64,000 nt of DNA, taken from Chamaea fasciata. Lineage: Eukaryota > Chordata > Aves > Passeriformes > Sylviidae. Below, in pieces: positions 1-10,704 of this stretch. The notes beneath the pieces are model-generated. The model worked only from the letters and a program-made list of their open reading frames with translations, was not told the DNA's origin and did not search any database. Position numbers and translations under genes: made by a program. The stretch lies in assembly GCA_029207755.1 (NCBI GenBank), contig JARCOQ010000001.1:96762640-96826639 (forward strand), written 5' to 3'. How positions within the stretch are numbered: position 1 is the first letter of the stretch; every line of letters begins with the position of its first letter.

Positions 1-307
1 AAAAAGAACATTAACTTTCAGAAGTGGAAGTTTTATAAAATTAAAAAATTAGATTTCCCACATTCATTTTGTGTTTTTCAGGGTTTTTTTCCTAGTCCCA
101 TCTTGAGGCTCAGATGCAGCAAAGTTTAGATATATAAATCTTATAAAACATAAAATAAAATATAAATTTCTAAACTTTGTTGCAGCAAAGTTTAGATATA
201 TAAATTTTTTAAACTGTATTACTTAATTTTAATTTCTCAAAGTAACTGCCATCAGCTTTCATCTCAGAAGGAATTTCAGAAACATGCCTTTTAGTTTTAT
301 ATTAGGC
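1..307. other. AT-rich unique DNA with a short repeated motif
   Basis: No gene is visible. A perfect 25-bp direct repeat (115-139 and 181-205, beginning TGCAGCAAAG) brackets a near-complementary inverted copy at about 160-185. The three together could fold as a hairpin or reflect a local duplication and inversion. Confidence 0.6.
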
Positions 308-425
308 ATGATCATAGAATCATAGAATCATAAAATATCTTCAGTTGGAAGGAACCCATAAGGATCATCTAGTTCAACTCCTGGCCGTATGCAGGACACC
401 CCAAGAATCATACCATGTGCCTGAG
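308..425 (-). mobile_element. CR1 LINE 3' tail fragment
   Basis: The + strand shows the reverse complement of a CR1 3' end: repeated ATCATAGA octamers, then a 'ttggaaggaacc' block and 'aaggatcatctagttcaact'. CR1 is the dominant bird LINE; its 3' untranslated end carries a short octamer tail instead of poly(A), and 5'-truncated copies are the rule. Only the last ~115 bp remain, so there is no coding content. Confidence 0.9.
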
Positions 426-685
426 ATCTTTTATGTCTGATAAGAGTTTTCTAGTGACATGCAATGTTACATACGAATACTTGGTTTTCAAATGGTGTCG
501 TTTTTCTGGATAAAGGGGTTGAGGGGAAGATGGATGTGTAACTGACATGACAAGATTTGTGTCATTCCCCCTAGCAAAGCAATGCAAACAACTGTGTGTC
601 AGAAAAGAAAAAAATAAAAAAGAAAGAAAGAATGTGCAAATCAGACCTTCTCTCAAAGTTTGTCTATGATAGATTCATTGCAAAT

Positions 686-845
686 CATAGAATCATGGAT
701 TTATATAATATTTCAGGTTGGAATGATCTTTGAGTCCAACACCTTGCTCCTTGAGGGTTACTTAAAAATAAACCATTTGATTAAGAGCATCGTCCAAATG
801 CTCCTTGAATACTGACAGGCTTGTTGCACATCATTGCTTGGGGGG
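686..845 (-). mobile_element. CR1 LINE fragment abutting the ERVL 5' LTR
   Basis: It begins with the octamer-like 'atcatagaatcatgg' and continues through 'ttgagtccaacacc' and 'gcatcgtccaaatgctcctt', an arrangement typical of another CR1 subfamily read in reverse. It runs directly into the truncated retroviral LTR near 845, so the LTR start was lost at this junction. The exact breakpoint is uncertain by about 25 bp. Bases 426-685 between the two CR1 pieces hold nothing recognisable. Confidence 0.75.
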
Positions 846-991
846 TTGGGAATTAAGGGGTTCTCCGCTCCAAAAAGAGGAGGATGTGTGTTTGGTTGGA
901 AGAAAAAGGTGGTGCATGAATGTTCCATCATCATTTTTTTTTGTTTATTATCTAAATTTATAATCCCTGCCTTCTCTCTGCCACTCCTCTG

Positions 992-1082
<91 letters not shown>

Positions 1083-1150
1083 GAGGTGGTGGGGGAGGGG
1101 GAGCTACTGTGTGGGGCTTAAATTCCAGCTGGGCTTAAACTGTAACAACA
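845..1150 (+). repeat. Truncated 5' LTR of the ERVL provirus
   Basis: It matches the 3' LTR at several points: 'ttggttggaagaaaaaggtg' here against 'ttggatggaagaagaaaggt' at about 7682, and the LTR end 'gtggggcttaaattcc' against 'gtggggcttcacttcc' at about 8075. Roughly the first 100 bp found in the 3' LTR are missing. The middle is occupied by an expanded TC/AC microsatellite. The frames that cross it are not genes. Confidence 0.75.
995..1080. repeat. Compound (TC)n(AC)n microsatellite
   Basis: About 21 TC units (995-1036) switch directly to about 22 AC units (1037-1080). It lies inside the 5' LTR and has no long counterpart in the 3' LTR, so it expanded after insertion. Confidence 0.98.
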
Positions 1151-1747
1151 TTTAATTGACAACCAATACGGGGCCGCAAAGGGTTGAGGTAACAAAAGGT
1201 CTTTTCAGAGGGAGTTGGAAACAATTTTTATCTAAGCGTTTGTGTGATGTTGCTTGGTCTATTCATGTGGGTGTGGTACTTGAACATGTATATATTCTGC
1301 CATGTGCTCCTCCCAGTGTTCTTTTTCAGAGCAGGGAGAGGGGTAAGGGTTGCTTTGTTGATGTACTGTGTGATACCTGTTTATGACATTATAACATCAG
1401 GGGCAATGAAGGTAATTTTGGATGTATATTCAGTGTTGTTCTCCTGTTCTGTACTCAGGTGCTACTTCTGGAAATTCATTAATAATCATACCCAGCAAGT
1501 GGGGGGAACAGGGGAGGATGATTTTCCCCAGCTTTTCACCCCCTTTTCCTCCTTCAGGCCTGTTAAAACAGCTTTTGATAATTTTCAGTTCTTTTGGATG
1601 TTATGAAAAGCATGTACTTGTTACTATGTCTCCCAGGTCTTCTTAGTTTGCACCATGTTTGGAGTCAAGAAAGAGATTTCTAGGAAGGTCATTCAGAGAT
1701 CTGTTCTAAGGGTGTATAGTCATGAGTTGTCTGAAATGTGGGAGAAA

Positions 1748-3500
1748 ATGAGCCAGGATGAAGGGAAAGTCTCTGCAACAATGGTTTGGGAGTTCAGGCC
1801 TGAACCAACTGCAGAACCCTGATACAGCAAGAGAATATTTGCAAGGAGAATGCTGCAGCAGTTCCAGAGAGGAGCAACTTACTGCACTGTGCTGTGCCCT
1901 GGCTACTCCTTACTGGACACAGCTCAGTATTAGACAGCACCCTTAGGGGAAAGAGGAGGAAAACAGACCAACACTTTGAGTGGCACTGTGGCCATTCAAA
2001 CTGCAGGCTGAACCAGAGGAACGAACTGTGCCAGTAGGAGTTGCTGCTTTACAGAAGAAGAAATCCAAGATGAATCACTTTGCTTAGTGAGGGATTAAGA
2101 GGAAACAGGGCACTTAGAACAGGAAGAGATGGGAAGAAAGATTATTACCCAATCCCTGTGATGCCTTGAGAGTCTACCTGGAACAGAGGCTAGACAGTGT
2201 TAGAGGAATAAAGTAGATATTTATTTAAAAGGCCTTGAAAGGATATACCTTATGTACAAGGTGTACTTCTTGCAATGCAAGAGCCTGGCCATGGCTCCAC
2301 CCAAGAAGGCCACCGGGTCACATGTTTTCACACTTTTATAAGTTTCAGTTTATTTGCATATTGGGATTAATTGTCCAATTATAGCTTCAGGTTATGAAGT
2401 CCCATCCTCCCAGTTTGCTCCCCTCAATTCACTGCTGTTTATACTTTTTGGGCCTGAAGCTGCAACAGTGACCTTGGTTCTCAGGCTGGAAAAGGATTGT
2501 TTTGTCTAACTACACTGTGAAGAGAACTTACTCAAAATGAAGTTCAGAGTTATATACCAATGCAGTACAGAATCCAGAAAATATGAAAGCTGAAACTCAA
2601 GCCATCACCTGTTCCTGGGTGAGCTGTGAGATATGCGAAAAGATTTCAGCTGCCAGTTGAGTGAGCCACTAGTGACCTGGCTGCTCTGATGCTGGGATAT
2701 TGTGGCCCACGTTATGAAAATAGATGATAGTGAAGTCAAGCAACTGGGATTCTGTCTCAGAATATGAACATTAACAAGGGGATTGGGAAAGAGGACAGAA
2801 ACTCTCAGCCTCTGGAGTCAACTCCTATCAAGTGTGAAGGAAAGGTATTTTCTCAAGGATGATCTAGTTGGGCACCCAAGAAGGTAGAATGCTATGGAGA
2901 AAGCTATCTGGTACCTGTGAGAAATAGCTCTGCTGCAGGTAGTCTATAGCGAGTCAAATAATGAGCAGTCCTCTGTAGATCCATATGTGGTCCAGTCTAC
3001 CATGCACAAGCCATTTGGTAGAAGATTATATGGAGTGTGCATTGTTGTACACCAAATCATTAGCACTAATGCGAATGAAAGGAGAACAGTTGAGTAGCTT
3101 TAGACTACTCAACTCCAGTAATATGAAGACCATCTTTTTTCATCTCTACTGACCTGCATCTCAACAAGGAAAGACTGTCTAAGACTGTAGACTGTTTTAA
3201 AGGATTTGAGCAGACTAGAGAGGAAATGTACCATGGTCCACCAATACGGACCAGAGTCTTGTCTATTGGTACCGAGAGCCCTGCATGAGTGATAAAGTAC
3301 ACACCATGAGGTAACCTGTGGTTTTACACGCATTGCCATGGAGAGGACATATGGAGGTGAGATGGAAAACCCATCTCTGTCCTAGCAGCACTGGTGTGTG
3401 AGAGGAAGTACAATTACTGCAGGAAATTCTTCAAGGATAAATGCCACTTCAGGTTCCAGTGGGTAAGTCCTCAGACAGAATAGGAGGGTTGATATTACTT
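1748..3500 (+). pseudogene. ERVL gag-position remnant
   Basis: This stretch occupies the gag slot between the 5' LTR and leader and the protease block. A short frame opens at the ATG at 1748 (M-S-Q-D-E-G-K) but stops within about 30 codons, and no frame stays open for more than about 75 codons. Cysteine-containing codons near 3415-3460 may be the degraded nucleocapsid region, but no intact CCHC knuckle is seen. A solo LTR interrupts it at 2198-2514. The assignment is by position in the provirus more than by sequence. Confidence 0.45.
2198..2514 (-). mobile_element. ERVK-like solo LTR nested in the ERVL
   Basis: On the minus strand it runs from TGTAGTTAGACAAAAC to CCTCTAACA, about 317 bp. It has a TATA box (ACTTATAAAAGTG, about 2330-2345) and an AATAAA signal (about 2220) in the right order. 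Its ends form TG...CA. Its first bases resemble those of the LTR at 57635. No convincing target-site duplication was found, so the ends could be off by a few bases. It interrupts the ERVL gag region and is younger than that provirus. Confidence 0.75.
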
Positions 3501-3559
3501 CCAATGCTCTTGAAGGGACCTCCAATTCATATGTACAAGATGTGAGCAATGACTACCAC

Positions 3560-3954
3560 GGCCAGAACTAGAAGGGCCCTGCCTCCAGCCAGGTGTGGAT
3601 CTATTGGACTGTTTGGATCCAATGTCCTGGAACATCAGATCCCCAAAAGTATGAGGCTTTAGTTGACACCATTGCACAATGTATCCTGATGCCATCAAGA
3701 TATATAGGGATAGAATCCAGGGATGAGAGGGAGATCCCAACATCTGACTGTACTGGAAGCTGTAGTGAGCCTGACAGGGAATGAATGGCAAAAACACCCA
3801 ACAGTGACTGGTCCAGAGACACTGTGCATCCTTGGCATAGATTACCTCAGGAGAGGACATTTCAAGGACCCAAAAGGTTATTGTTGGGCTTTTGGGATAG
3901 CTGCTGTGGGGACAGAGGAAATTAGACAGCTGAACACTTTGCCTGGTCTCTCAG
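3560..3954 (+). pseudogene. ERVL protease-region remnant
   Basis: Two overlapping frames give a recognisable retroviral aspartic-protease region. The first carries the active-site neighbourhood as D-T-I-A-Q-C (3665-3682), where the family has D-T/S-G-A, so the catalytic glycine is replaced by isoleucine. A frameshift then moves reading to a second frame with V-S-L-T-G-N-E-W and C-I-L-G-I-D-Y-L-R-R-G, a long-conserved block linking protease to RT. The block ends exactly where the nested LTR at 3955 begins. Confidence 0.75.
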
Positions 3955-4558
3955 TGGAGCTGAATCATGATTTTAAAGAGTTAAGATTTTAGCTAAGAGT
4001 CAGAAGCAATTTATATTGATCAGGGTGTAAGTTAGATAAGTAAATGGTAGGTTAATGATTATTAGATTCTTAAGCTAGAGCTAATCGTTATATTATGAGC
4101 ATGTTTATCAAAGAAAGTGGGGTAAGTGAACCGTTTTACGAACAGATTGAAACCAGTAAGGACAATGGCCAGCACCTGGAGTTTATATCAATCAATCCTG
4201 AAGCAGGGGACCTTGGATCGTGCCAGAGGGTCATAGAGACCTAATGAAGACTCTTCTGACTTCATCCCTTGAGACCACTGACCCAGTTTGAGACCACGAC
4301 CCAATTCAAGAGAAGAATTGCGCATGTGTGAAGGACTAATAGCCTCATTTTAATACTGAACGGGGATGGGAGGTGCTGGGGTTATGCATATGTATTATAT
4401 GTAAGATCTTGTAAAATAAATAGAGGGCAAAGAAGCTTGTTCGGGGTGGTCACGCCTTTCGGAGATGACTCCGATGCCACCCACCGGTGAATAAACATAC
4501 CACTTTCTAACTTTAATTAGTTAGATGGTCTTTTTCTGTGATCATATTGGTTTTAACA
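3955..4558 (+). mobile_element. Solo LTR nested between protease and RT of the ERVL
   Basis: This 604-bp element starts TGGAGCTGAATC and ends GTTTTAACA. It is flanked by TCTCAG (3949-3954) and GCTCAG (4559-4564), a 6-bp target duplication with one mismatch. The ERVL reading resumes directly after the right copy. Toward the 3' end it has AATAAA signals (about 4417 and 4490) followed by a typical U5. Orientation is therefore +, the same as the host provirus. A 6-bp duplication fits ERVK-like or some ERV1 integrases. Confidence 0.85.
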
Positions 4559-4564
4559 GCTCAG

Positions 4565-5700
4565 AGCCTTCTGCTGTGGGACTTCTGAGGGCTGAGAAAC
4601 AGTAGGTAGCAATCACTACCACAACAATGTACTTGACAGTACCACAACAAACTGGGACACCATGATCCCCATGCATGAGATGGCTCATCCTCTGGAGAGC
4701 CAGGGAGTGGTCAGCAAGACCTGCTCACCCTTTGCTAGTTCTGTATGGCCGGTGCATAAGTTCCATTGGAGAGTGGAGCCTGACAGTGGACTATCGTGGC
4801 CTAAACAAAGTCACACCACCTCTGAGTGCTGCTGTGCTGGACATACTGGAACTTCAGTATGAACTGGAGTCCAAGGCAGCAAAATGGTGTCACCTTCAAC
4901 ACGACTAATGTATTTTTCTCCACTCCTCTAGTAAGAAACCAAGGCCACAGCTTGCTTTCACCTGTAGAAAAAGTACACCTGGAACCAACTGCCCCAGGAG
5001 TGGAAACACAGCCGCACTATTTGCCATGGACAGATGCAGATTGATCTGAAGAAGGGTGAAGATCCAGAACACTTGCAATACATTGGTGACATCATCATAT
5101 GTGACAACTCAGCAGAGGATGCGTTTAAGAAAGGGGAGGACATAATCCAGATAATCCTGAAGGTCAGTTTTGCCATTAAAAAAAGTGAGGTTAAGGGATC
5201 TGCCCAGGAAATTCAGAATTAAGGAGTAAAATGACAAGATGGATGTCATCAGATTCCAATGGATGTGGTCAACAAAATAGCAGCTATACCTCCTCCTTCA
5301 AGCAAGAAGAAAACACAGGCTTTCCTAGGTGCTGTGAATTTTTTGAGTATACATATTCCAGATTATGGTCAGACTGTAAACTGTCTCTATCATGTGACAT
5401 TGAGGAAGAATGATTTCAAGTGTGCTCCTGAGCAACAACAAGCTTTTGAGCAAATTAGACAGGAGATTGTTCATGCAGTAGCCCATGAGTCAGTAAGGAT
5501 GGGACAAAATGTAAAAATGTGTTTTACACTGCTGCCAGAAAGCATGGTCCTTCCTGGAGTCTCTGGCAAAATGTACCCAGGGACACTCAAGGACAATCTC
5601 TGGGGTTCTGGAATCAGGAATAGAAAGGATCTGAAGCCTGTTATACCCCTAGGGAAAAAGAGATACTGGCAGCTTATGAAGAGGTTCAAGCTGCTTTAGT
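4565..5700 (+). pseudogene. ERVL reverse transcriptase remnant
   Basis: Several short frames, split by frameshifts and stops, reconstruct the order of a retroviral RT: L-T-V-D-Y-R-G-L-N-K (finger region, about 4778-4810), the A-A-V-L-D-I-L-E-L-Q-Y-E-L-E-S-K segment, and then the catalytic box. The catalytic YxDD reads Y-I-G-D (5079-5090), so the first metal-binding aspartate is lost. Downstream, A-F-L-G-A-V-N-F and the connection segment to about 5700 remain clear. The protein cannot be active, because of both the stops and the active-site change. Confidence 0.88.
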
Positions 5701-5974
5701 AGTGATTGGCACCAAAGCACCATTTCTTCTGCCACTCAAACTGCCAGTGCTGGGCTGGATGTTCAAAGGGAAAGTCCCTTTCACACATCATGCCACTGAT
5801 GCTACATGGAATATGTGGGTCATGCTGATCACACAGTGATCTTGAATAGGAAACTGCAACTGCTCAGGGATCTTGGAAGTCACCATGACCTAGCCCAAAG
5901 GTGAGAATTTCCAATTATCCCCAGAAGACGAAGAGGAGCAGGTGGCACATGCTGAAGAGGCCCCACCTATAATC

Positions 5975-6335
5975 AGCGACCTGAAAAGTTTTACTCTCTT
6001 TTCTTTGATGGTTCATGCCATATCGTGAAATCTGCTGTATGGAGTCATATGCAACAAGTCACAGAAGCTATTGAGGTATGAGGTAGTTCAAGTCAGGTCA
6101 CAAAGCTGAAAGGCATCCAGTTAGCTTTAGGTATCACTGAATGAGAGAAATGGCCAGCACTCTACCTGGACACTGACTGATGGTGACAAGTGCTCTGTGG
6201 GGGTGTCTGTACCAGTGGAAAAAGATTAATTGCTAGCACAGAGGTAAACCTATCTGGGCTGTTGAATTATAGCAAGACATTGCTACCTGGATAGAGAAGT
6301 TGCCTGCAAAAGTACCTCATGGCCACACTCTGAAG
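5975..6335 (+). pseudogene. ERVL RNase H remnant
   Basis: Downstream of RT a frame reads L-F-F-D-G-S-C with an Asp at 6007-6009, matching the first catalytic Asp of retroviral RNase H. Later L-Y-L-D-T-D followed by a stop lies at about 6158-6178, near the third catalytic position. At least three in-frame stops interrupt it, and the acidic residue expected in the central helix reads as lysine. Confidence 0.65.
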
Positions 6336-6339
6336 AGTC

Positions 6340-7269
6340 AGACTACCAAAGAATGTTGCAACAACAGGTGGATCAAGCTGCCAAGATTAAAGTGTCTCAG
6401 GTGGATCTGGACTGGCAACATAAGGGTGAATTATTTCTGGCTTGGTGGGCCATGACACCTCAGATCATGAGGGAAGAGATGAAACATACAGATACACTTG
6501 TGATGGAGAGGTGGATTTTACCATGGGCTCTATCTCTCAGGTTATCCATAACTGTCAAATGTGCTGCAATCAAGCAGGCCAGGTGGGCAAAACCTCTGCA
6601 GTATGGGGGATAATGGTTGAAACATAAATATGGGAAGGTCTGGCAGATTGATTGTGCAAACCCACCAAGGCAAGTGCTATATTTTTACAATGGTGGAAGC
6701 AACCACTGGATGGCTGGAGATGCATCCTGTGTCTCACACCACTGCCAGGAGCACCATCTTGTGCTTTGAAAAGCAAGTCCTATGGAGAAATGACACCCTA
6801 GAAAGAAGTGGGTTGAAAAATGAGACTCATTTCAAAAACAGCCTCATAGACAGTTGGGCTAGAGAGCACAGTATTGAGTGGGTGCCTCATACTCCCTCTC
6901 ATGCACCAGCTTCTGGGACAATTGAATGGTACAATGGAGTGTAAAAACCAGGTTAAGAGCAATGGGTGGTGGGACCTTCAAACATTGGGGTCAGGATTTT
7001 GCGAAGGCCACCAGTTTAATTAACATTAGAGGTTCTATCAAGCTGGCCCTATCCAGGCAAGGTCTCCACACACCATAGAAGGGGATAAAGTCCCTACGGT
7101 GCATATGAGGAATGTGCTAGGGAAGACAGTTTGGGTTAGTCCTGCCTCAAGCAAAGGCAAACACATCTGTGGGATTTTTTTTGCTCAAGGACCTGTGTGC
7201 ACTTGGTGGGTAAAGCAGAGGGATGGAGAAGCACAATGTGTACCTCAAGGGGATTTGATATTTAGATGA
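6340..7269 (+). pseudogene. ERVL integrase remnant
   Basis: The N-terminal zinc domain is visible in one frame as H-D-T-S-D-H with C-Q-M-C about 35 residues later (6442-6627). The catalytic core follows. W-Q-I-D with Asp at 6650-6652 keeps the first acidic residue, though out of frame with the next block. The second Asp position reads K-N-E-T-H-F (about 6816), so Asp is lost. The third, T-I-E-W-Y-N-G (Glu 6924-6926), is kept. The C-terminal part W-W-V-K-Q-R ends at a stop at 7267. Multiple frameshifts make it nonfunctional. No env follows. Confidence 0.85.
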
Positions 7270-7499
7270 GAAGAGTCTGTAATATTGAATTGTATATTAC
7301 ATAATTTTGGTTGCTGAATGACACTGCCACTGAATGCCATAACTGCCATGGACGGATAACTCCAGATACAGCAGGTGTGAACTCCTGATGCAGGTTGCAA
7401 CCACCTAATGCACAACAGCTCTTCTGCCCTGGAAGACATCTAGGATGGATATATGTATATATTTGGAAAGTGTAGGATCTGGGTATGACATAAATGGCA

Positions 7500-7518
7500 T
7501 AGAATAAGGGGTGGATAA
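7500..7518 (+). promoter_or_regulatory. Probable polypurine tract before the 3' LTR
   Basis: 'agaataaggggtggataa' lies directly before the LTR start TGTCCTAGTTTC. Retroviruses prime plus-strand DNA synthesis from such a tract. The pyrimidines at the end suggest decay. Confidence 0.6.
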
Positions 7519-8105
7519 TGTCCTAGTTTCAGCCAAGGACAGGGTTAACCTTTTTGCAGTAGTTGAGAGAGAGTGGAGCCTGGAGCCTGTGGGCATGTCT
7601 ACGTTTTTATTCTACATCACTCATGTTATTGCTGGGTGGCAGAAGTAAGGGCTTCTCACTTCTGAGAAGAAGCCAGAGTGGATTTGGATGGAAGAAGAAA
7701 GGTGTCATGAAGAAGTTCTGTAATGATTTTGTCCTTTTCCATGAGAGCAGACAACAGGCAGAGTGGTGGAGTGGTGCTGATCCTGACTGGGGCCTTTGTC
7801 TGCCAAGGTTTTTCATTGTTTCAGGCTTGAGGGGAAAAGCATGGTGGAGGGAGAAATGGGGTAGTAACAGCTGAACTCATGTCTCGTCAGACTTGGTGAG
7901 CATTTTGCATGTAATCACCCTCTTTTATATGCTGTTATTATTAGTATTGCTATTACTGTTTGTTTTCCTGTCTCATTTTCTTGCTGTTTCTAGTGAATTG
8001 TTATCTCAACCCATAATGTCTGCCTTTTGTCTCTTTCTTTTGTCAGAGGGGGTTGGGGGAGGATAGCAGCTGAGTGGGGCTTCACTTCCAGATGGGCTTA
8101 AAACA
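7519..8105 (+). repeat. 3' LTR of the ERVL provirus
   Basis: It starts TGTCCTAGTTTCAGCC and ends GGGCTTAAAACA, about 587 bp. The opening words resemble the solo ERVL LTR at 39153 (TGTTCTGGTTTTGGC), so both belong to the same broad LTR lineage. Many differences from the surviving part of the 5' LTR imply an old insertion. The next 100 bp (8106-8205) are unique flank. Confidence 0.82.
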
Positions 8106-8210
8106 TGATGTCTTCTTAGAAGTACTGGCAATCCTTGTACCCTGCAAGAGTTCTTAGTGGTAAATCATATGTGATCATACAAGTAATCTTTCTGCTTATG
8201 CATAACCAAG

Positions 8211-8719
8211 TGTAGTAGTTTGAAGGCAAAACAAATGAGAGGCTCCAAGTCAGAGATACAATAGAAAAAAAAAAGTAAACTAGAATAGATGCAATAATAC
8301 AAAAGACCACTGACAGAGTCAGAATACAACCTGAGCGTAGTGATGGAAGCAGTCCAGATGAGGTGGTCTTCCTGAAGCAATGATCCTGTAGAAAGGTCCG
8401 GTAGCTCGGGTCCTCTGGGAATCCAGTGGGTAAAGCGCCCCTCTGGTGTTCAGAATCTCAGCTTATATCCAGGCTTGAATGCTTGGTTCTTCCCTCTGGG
8501 CGGAGCATCTCACAATGGGATGGTGAGTCATGTGATAAGGCCTGATGGGCCCATTAACAGGAGGTACTCCAGGAGGGGGTTATCTGTGAGCTGTGTAGCA
8601 AAGGTGCTGATGGGCCCATTAACAGAAGATAAGCCAGAGTGGAGGAGGCAGGGAGCACTGCCTCACCTGGTTTCAACAGTTCATGAAGATGGTGATAGAA
8701 TATACTTCAACCCAGGACA
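8211..8719 (-). mobile_element. Solo LTR with 5-bp target duplication
   Basis: The 509-bp element has ends TGTAGTAGTTTGAAGG...CCCAGGACA on the + strand and is flanked by CCAAG on both sides (8206-8210 and 8720-8724). A TATA-like box reads on the minus strand (GGATATAAGCTGAG, about 8465), placing transcription right to left. An internal near-repeat 'tgatgggcccattaacag' occurs twice (8542 and 8608), in the U3 part. No internal retroviral sequence remains. Confidence 0.85.
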
Positions 8720-8724
8720 CCAAG

Positions 8725-10607
8725 AACAAGTTAAACTATGTAAGTCTTTGTTCTTTTCAATGACTGAGTCAATCTAGTTGAAATGTTTGTCCTGAGGCAG
8801 ACAAATTTCAATTTAGGTGATAAATGTTTGGCATAGTTACAAATAACTCAACCTGAGTGATTAATGACAGAAATCTGGGAGCAATCATAATAGATGTTGC
8901 TACTTTGAATTATGGGTAAATATTAGACAATGCTTGTCTGAAGAATTTTATTTAATACATTCTCAGAAGTAAAGAATTTCATCCTTAAATGTGAGGTGTG
9001 GGGATGTTTATTTCATGCTGTTTATGTTATTAACTGATTTTGATGTAATTCTTCTATCTAATAGACTTCTGAAATTTCTTATGCAGAAACAAAAATTCTT
9101 TGGAATTGGCCTAGGATTCAGGAGAGTCTTGTTTAAGTGAGCTACATATTTTCCTTTTTGTTTAGATGAATTCATAGTTTCATGAAAGTTGAATGTATTT
9201 TTATGTTATGATATTGTTCTGGAAACGAGGAAATACAAAGTTCCTATATGGGTTTTGGGGAGAGGCCAGATTGATTATTTACCAAATTCTATGAACTTGT
9301 TGAATGTATTCAGACAAAATGACATTATTTAACTTATATTGGTTTAATTTTAATCATATATTGTAGAACAAACGGCAAGAGTTAACCTTAAGTACATGCC
9401 AATGGAGGAAAAATTCAATAAGGAAAGTTAGAGGTTGACTAGTAATTACAGAGGTAACAGTTCACACCTCTATATTTAAAGGTTGAGTCACTGTTCCCAT
9501 ATAGAATGGGCTTCTTATTCACTTATTTATTCAGAAACTGTGAGGTCATCTCTTAAGGGCAATTCTTTTAACAGATGATAGGTAAATTCCAATTGTAGCG
9601 ATGATAAGAAATACACTTTTTACAAGGAAACTCAAATTGTCAGAAACAAAAAATATTCCTTAACTGATTGATGTGAAATTTTTGGGCTCAAGTGCAAAGC
9701 CAGTGTTGCATGAGGAAATCTTTTCAAAAATATTAAAGTATTCAAAATAAACCTGTTCTAGTGATATCCTATAATGTGAGTTATGCTGATTAGTTGCAGT
9801 TCACCCAACTGTACTGCATTACCTTTGATGTACTAATAGCATTCTGGAAACTCCTACTCCTAACTGGATTAGAGTAATTAATATGCCATAGGTAATGTAG
9901 TTTGAAAATGTGTTCCTAACAGAGCAGAATGTTTCATAGAGAAGTGATTGCCTTGATTTTAGATTATTCCATGTTAAAGTTACCTCCATAAACTATATCT
10001 TCACTTATTTGTTTATTAATGTATGTATTAATTTTAAAACAGTGATTAGGAAAGCTGGAGTGTTTGAAATTGAAACTCAGGCTCGAAAAAAAGTCTGAAA
10101 CTTGGTATTTGTTTGATTTGATTGTACTCTTCAAAGTGTCATTGGGCTAAAAGTCTGACAGTATTGTGTTTGACAGTCTGACAGTGAAGATTCTTAGACT
10201 GTAATAGCTGCAGTTAGAATCACATATATTCAATATCTTTCAGTCCTAACAGCTGCCCAAACTGACAATTTTTTTTTAACAACAAATGAAGCAATTTATT
10301 TTATGTATTTAAGACAAACAACTGGAAGAGACTTTCAGAGGGGATGGTGATAATAACACAAACAGACTAAGCTTAAAACTTTAGTTAATACATGGGAGGT
10401 GGAATTTTTTTATTTGAGAGGCTCACAGAATTTAGGTTGAAGAATCAGGAAATTCTTAAATTTCAAATTTAATTCAAAACTTAATTAGAAAGATAATTAC
10501 TTGAGCTGTTAATCCTTCACTGTTTTAAGGCATTTTTGTAATAATGAAATTATCAATGCTTCTTAAAACTGTTGTAGTGCCTTTATGGAACAAGATCTCT
10601 GAGCAAT
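8725..10607. other. Unique AT-rich DNA, no gene seen
   Basis: No open frame longer than about 60 codons, no recognisable repeat and no splice-bounded exon pattern was found on either strand. Confidence 0.6.
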
Positions 10608-10704
10608 GTGTCCTAGTGAAAGGTGTCCTTGCTCATGGGCGGGGGGTTGGAACTAGATGATCTTTAAGGTCCCCTCCAACCCAGGTAGTACTATGATTCT
10701 ATGA
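10608..10704 (+). mobile_element. CR1 LINE 3' tail
   Basis: Read on the + strand: 'gggttggaactagatgatct', 'ttaaggtcccctccaaccc', then ATTCTATGAT. This is the canonical end of a CR1 copy, truncated to its last ~95 bp. Confidence 0.92.

Larger units (their letters stand above)
845..8105 (+). mobile_element. Decayed ERVL-type endogenous retrovirus (provirus)
   Basis: A full proviral layout is visible: related LTRs at 845-1150 and 7519-8105, with protease, reverse transcriptase, RNase H and integrase remnants in the correct retroviral order and no env before the 3' purine tract. Absence of env is a known feature of ERVL elements. The coding frames are broken by many stops and frameshifts, so no protein can be made. 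Two solo LTRs from other families (2198-2514 and 3955-4558) sit inside it and are therefore younger. The class call rests on recognition of the pol block and LTR ends; a library search would name the subfamily. Confidence 0.88.

Noticed and set aside
7519..8105. Host promoter upstream of 8.1 kb
   Set aside because: The signals belong to the ERVL 3' LTR and no downstream gene is present.
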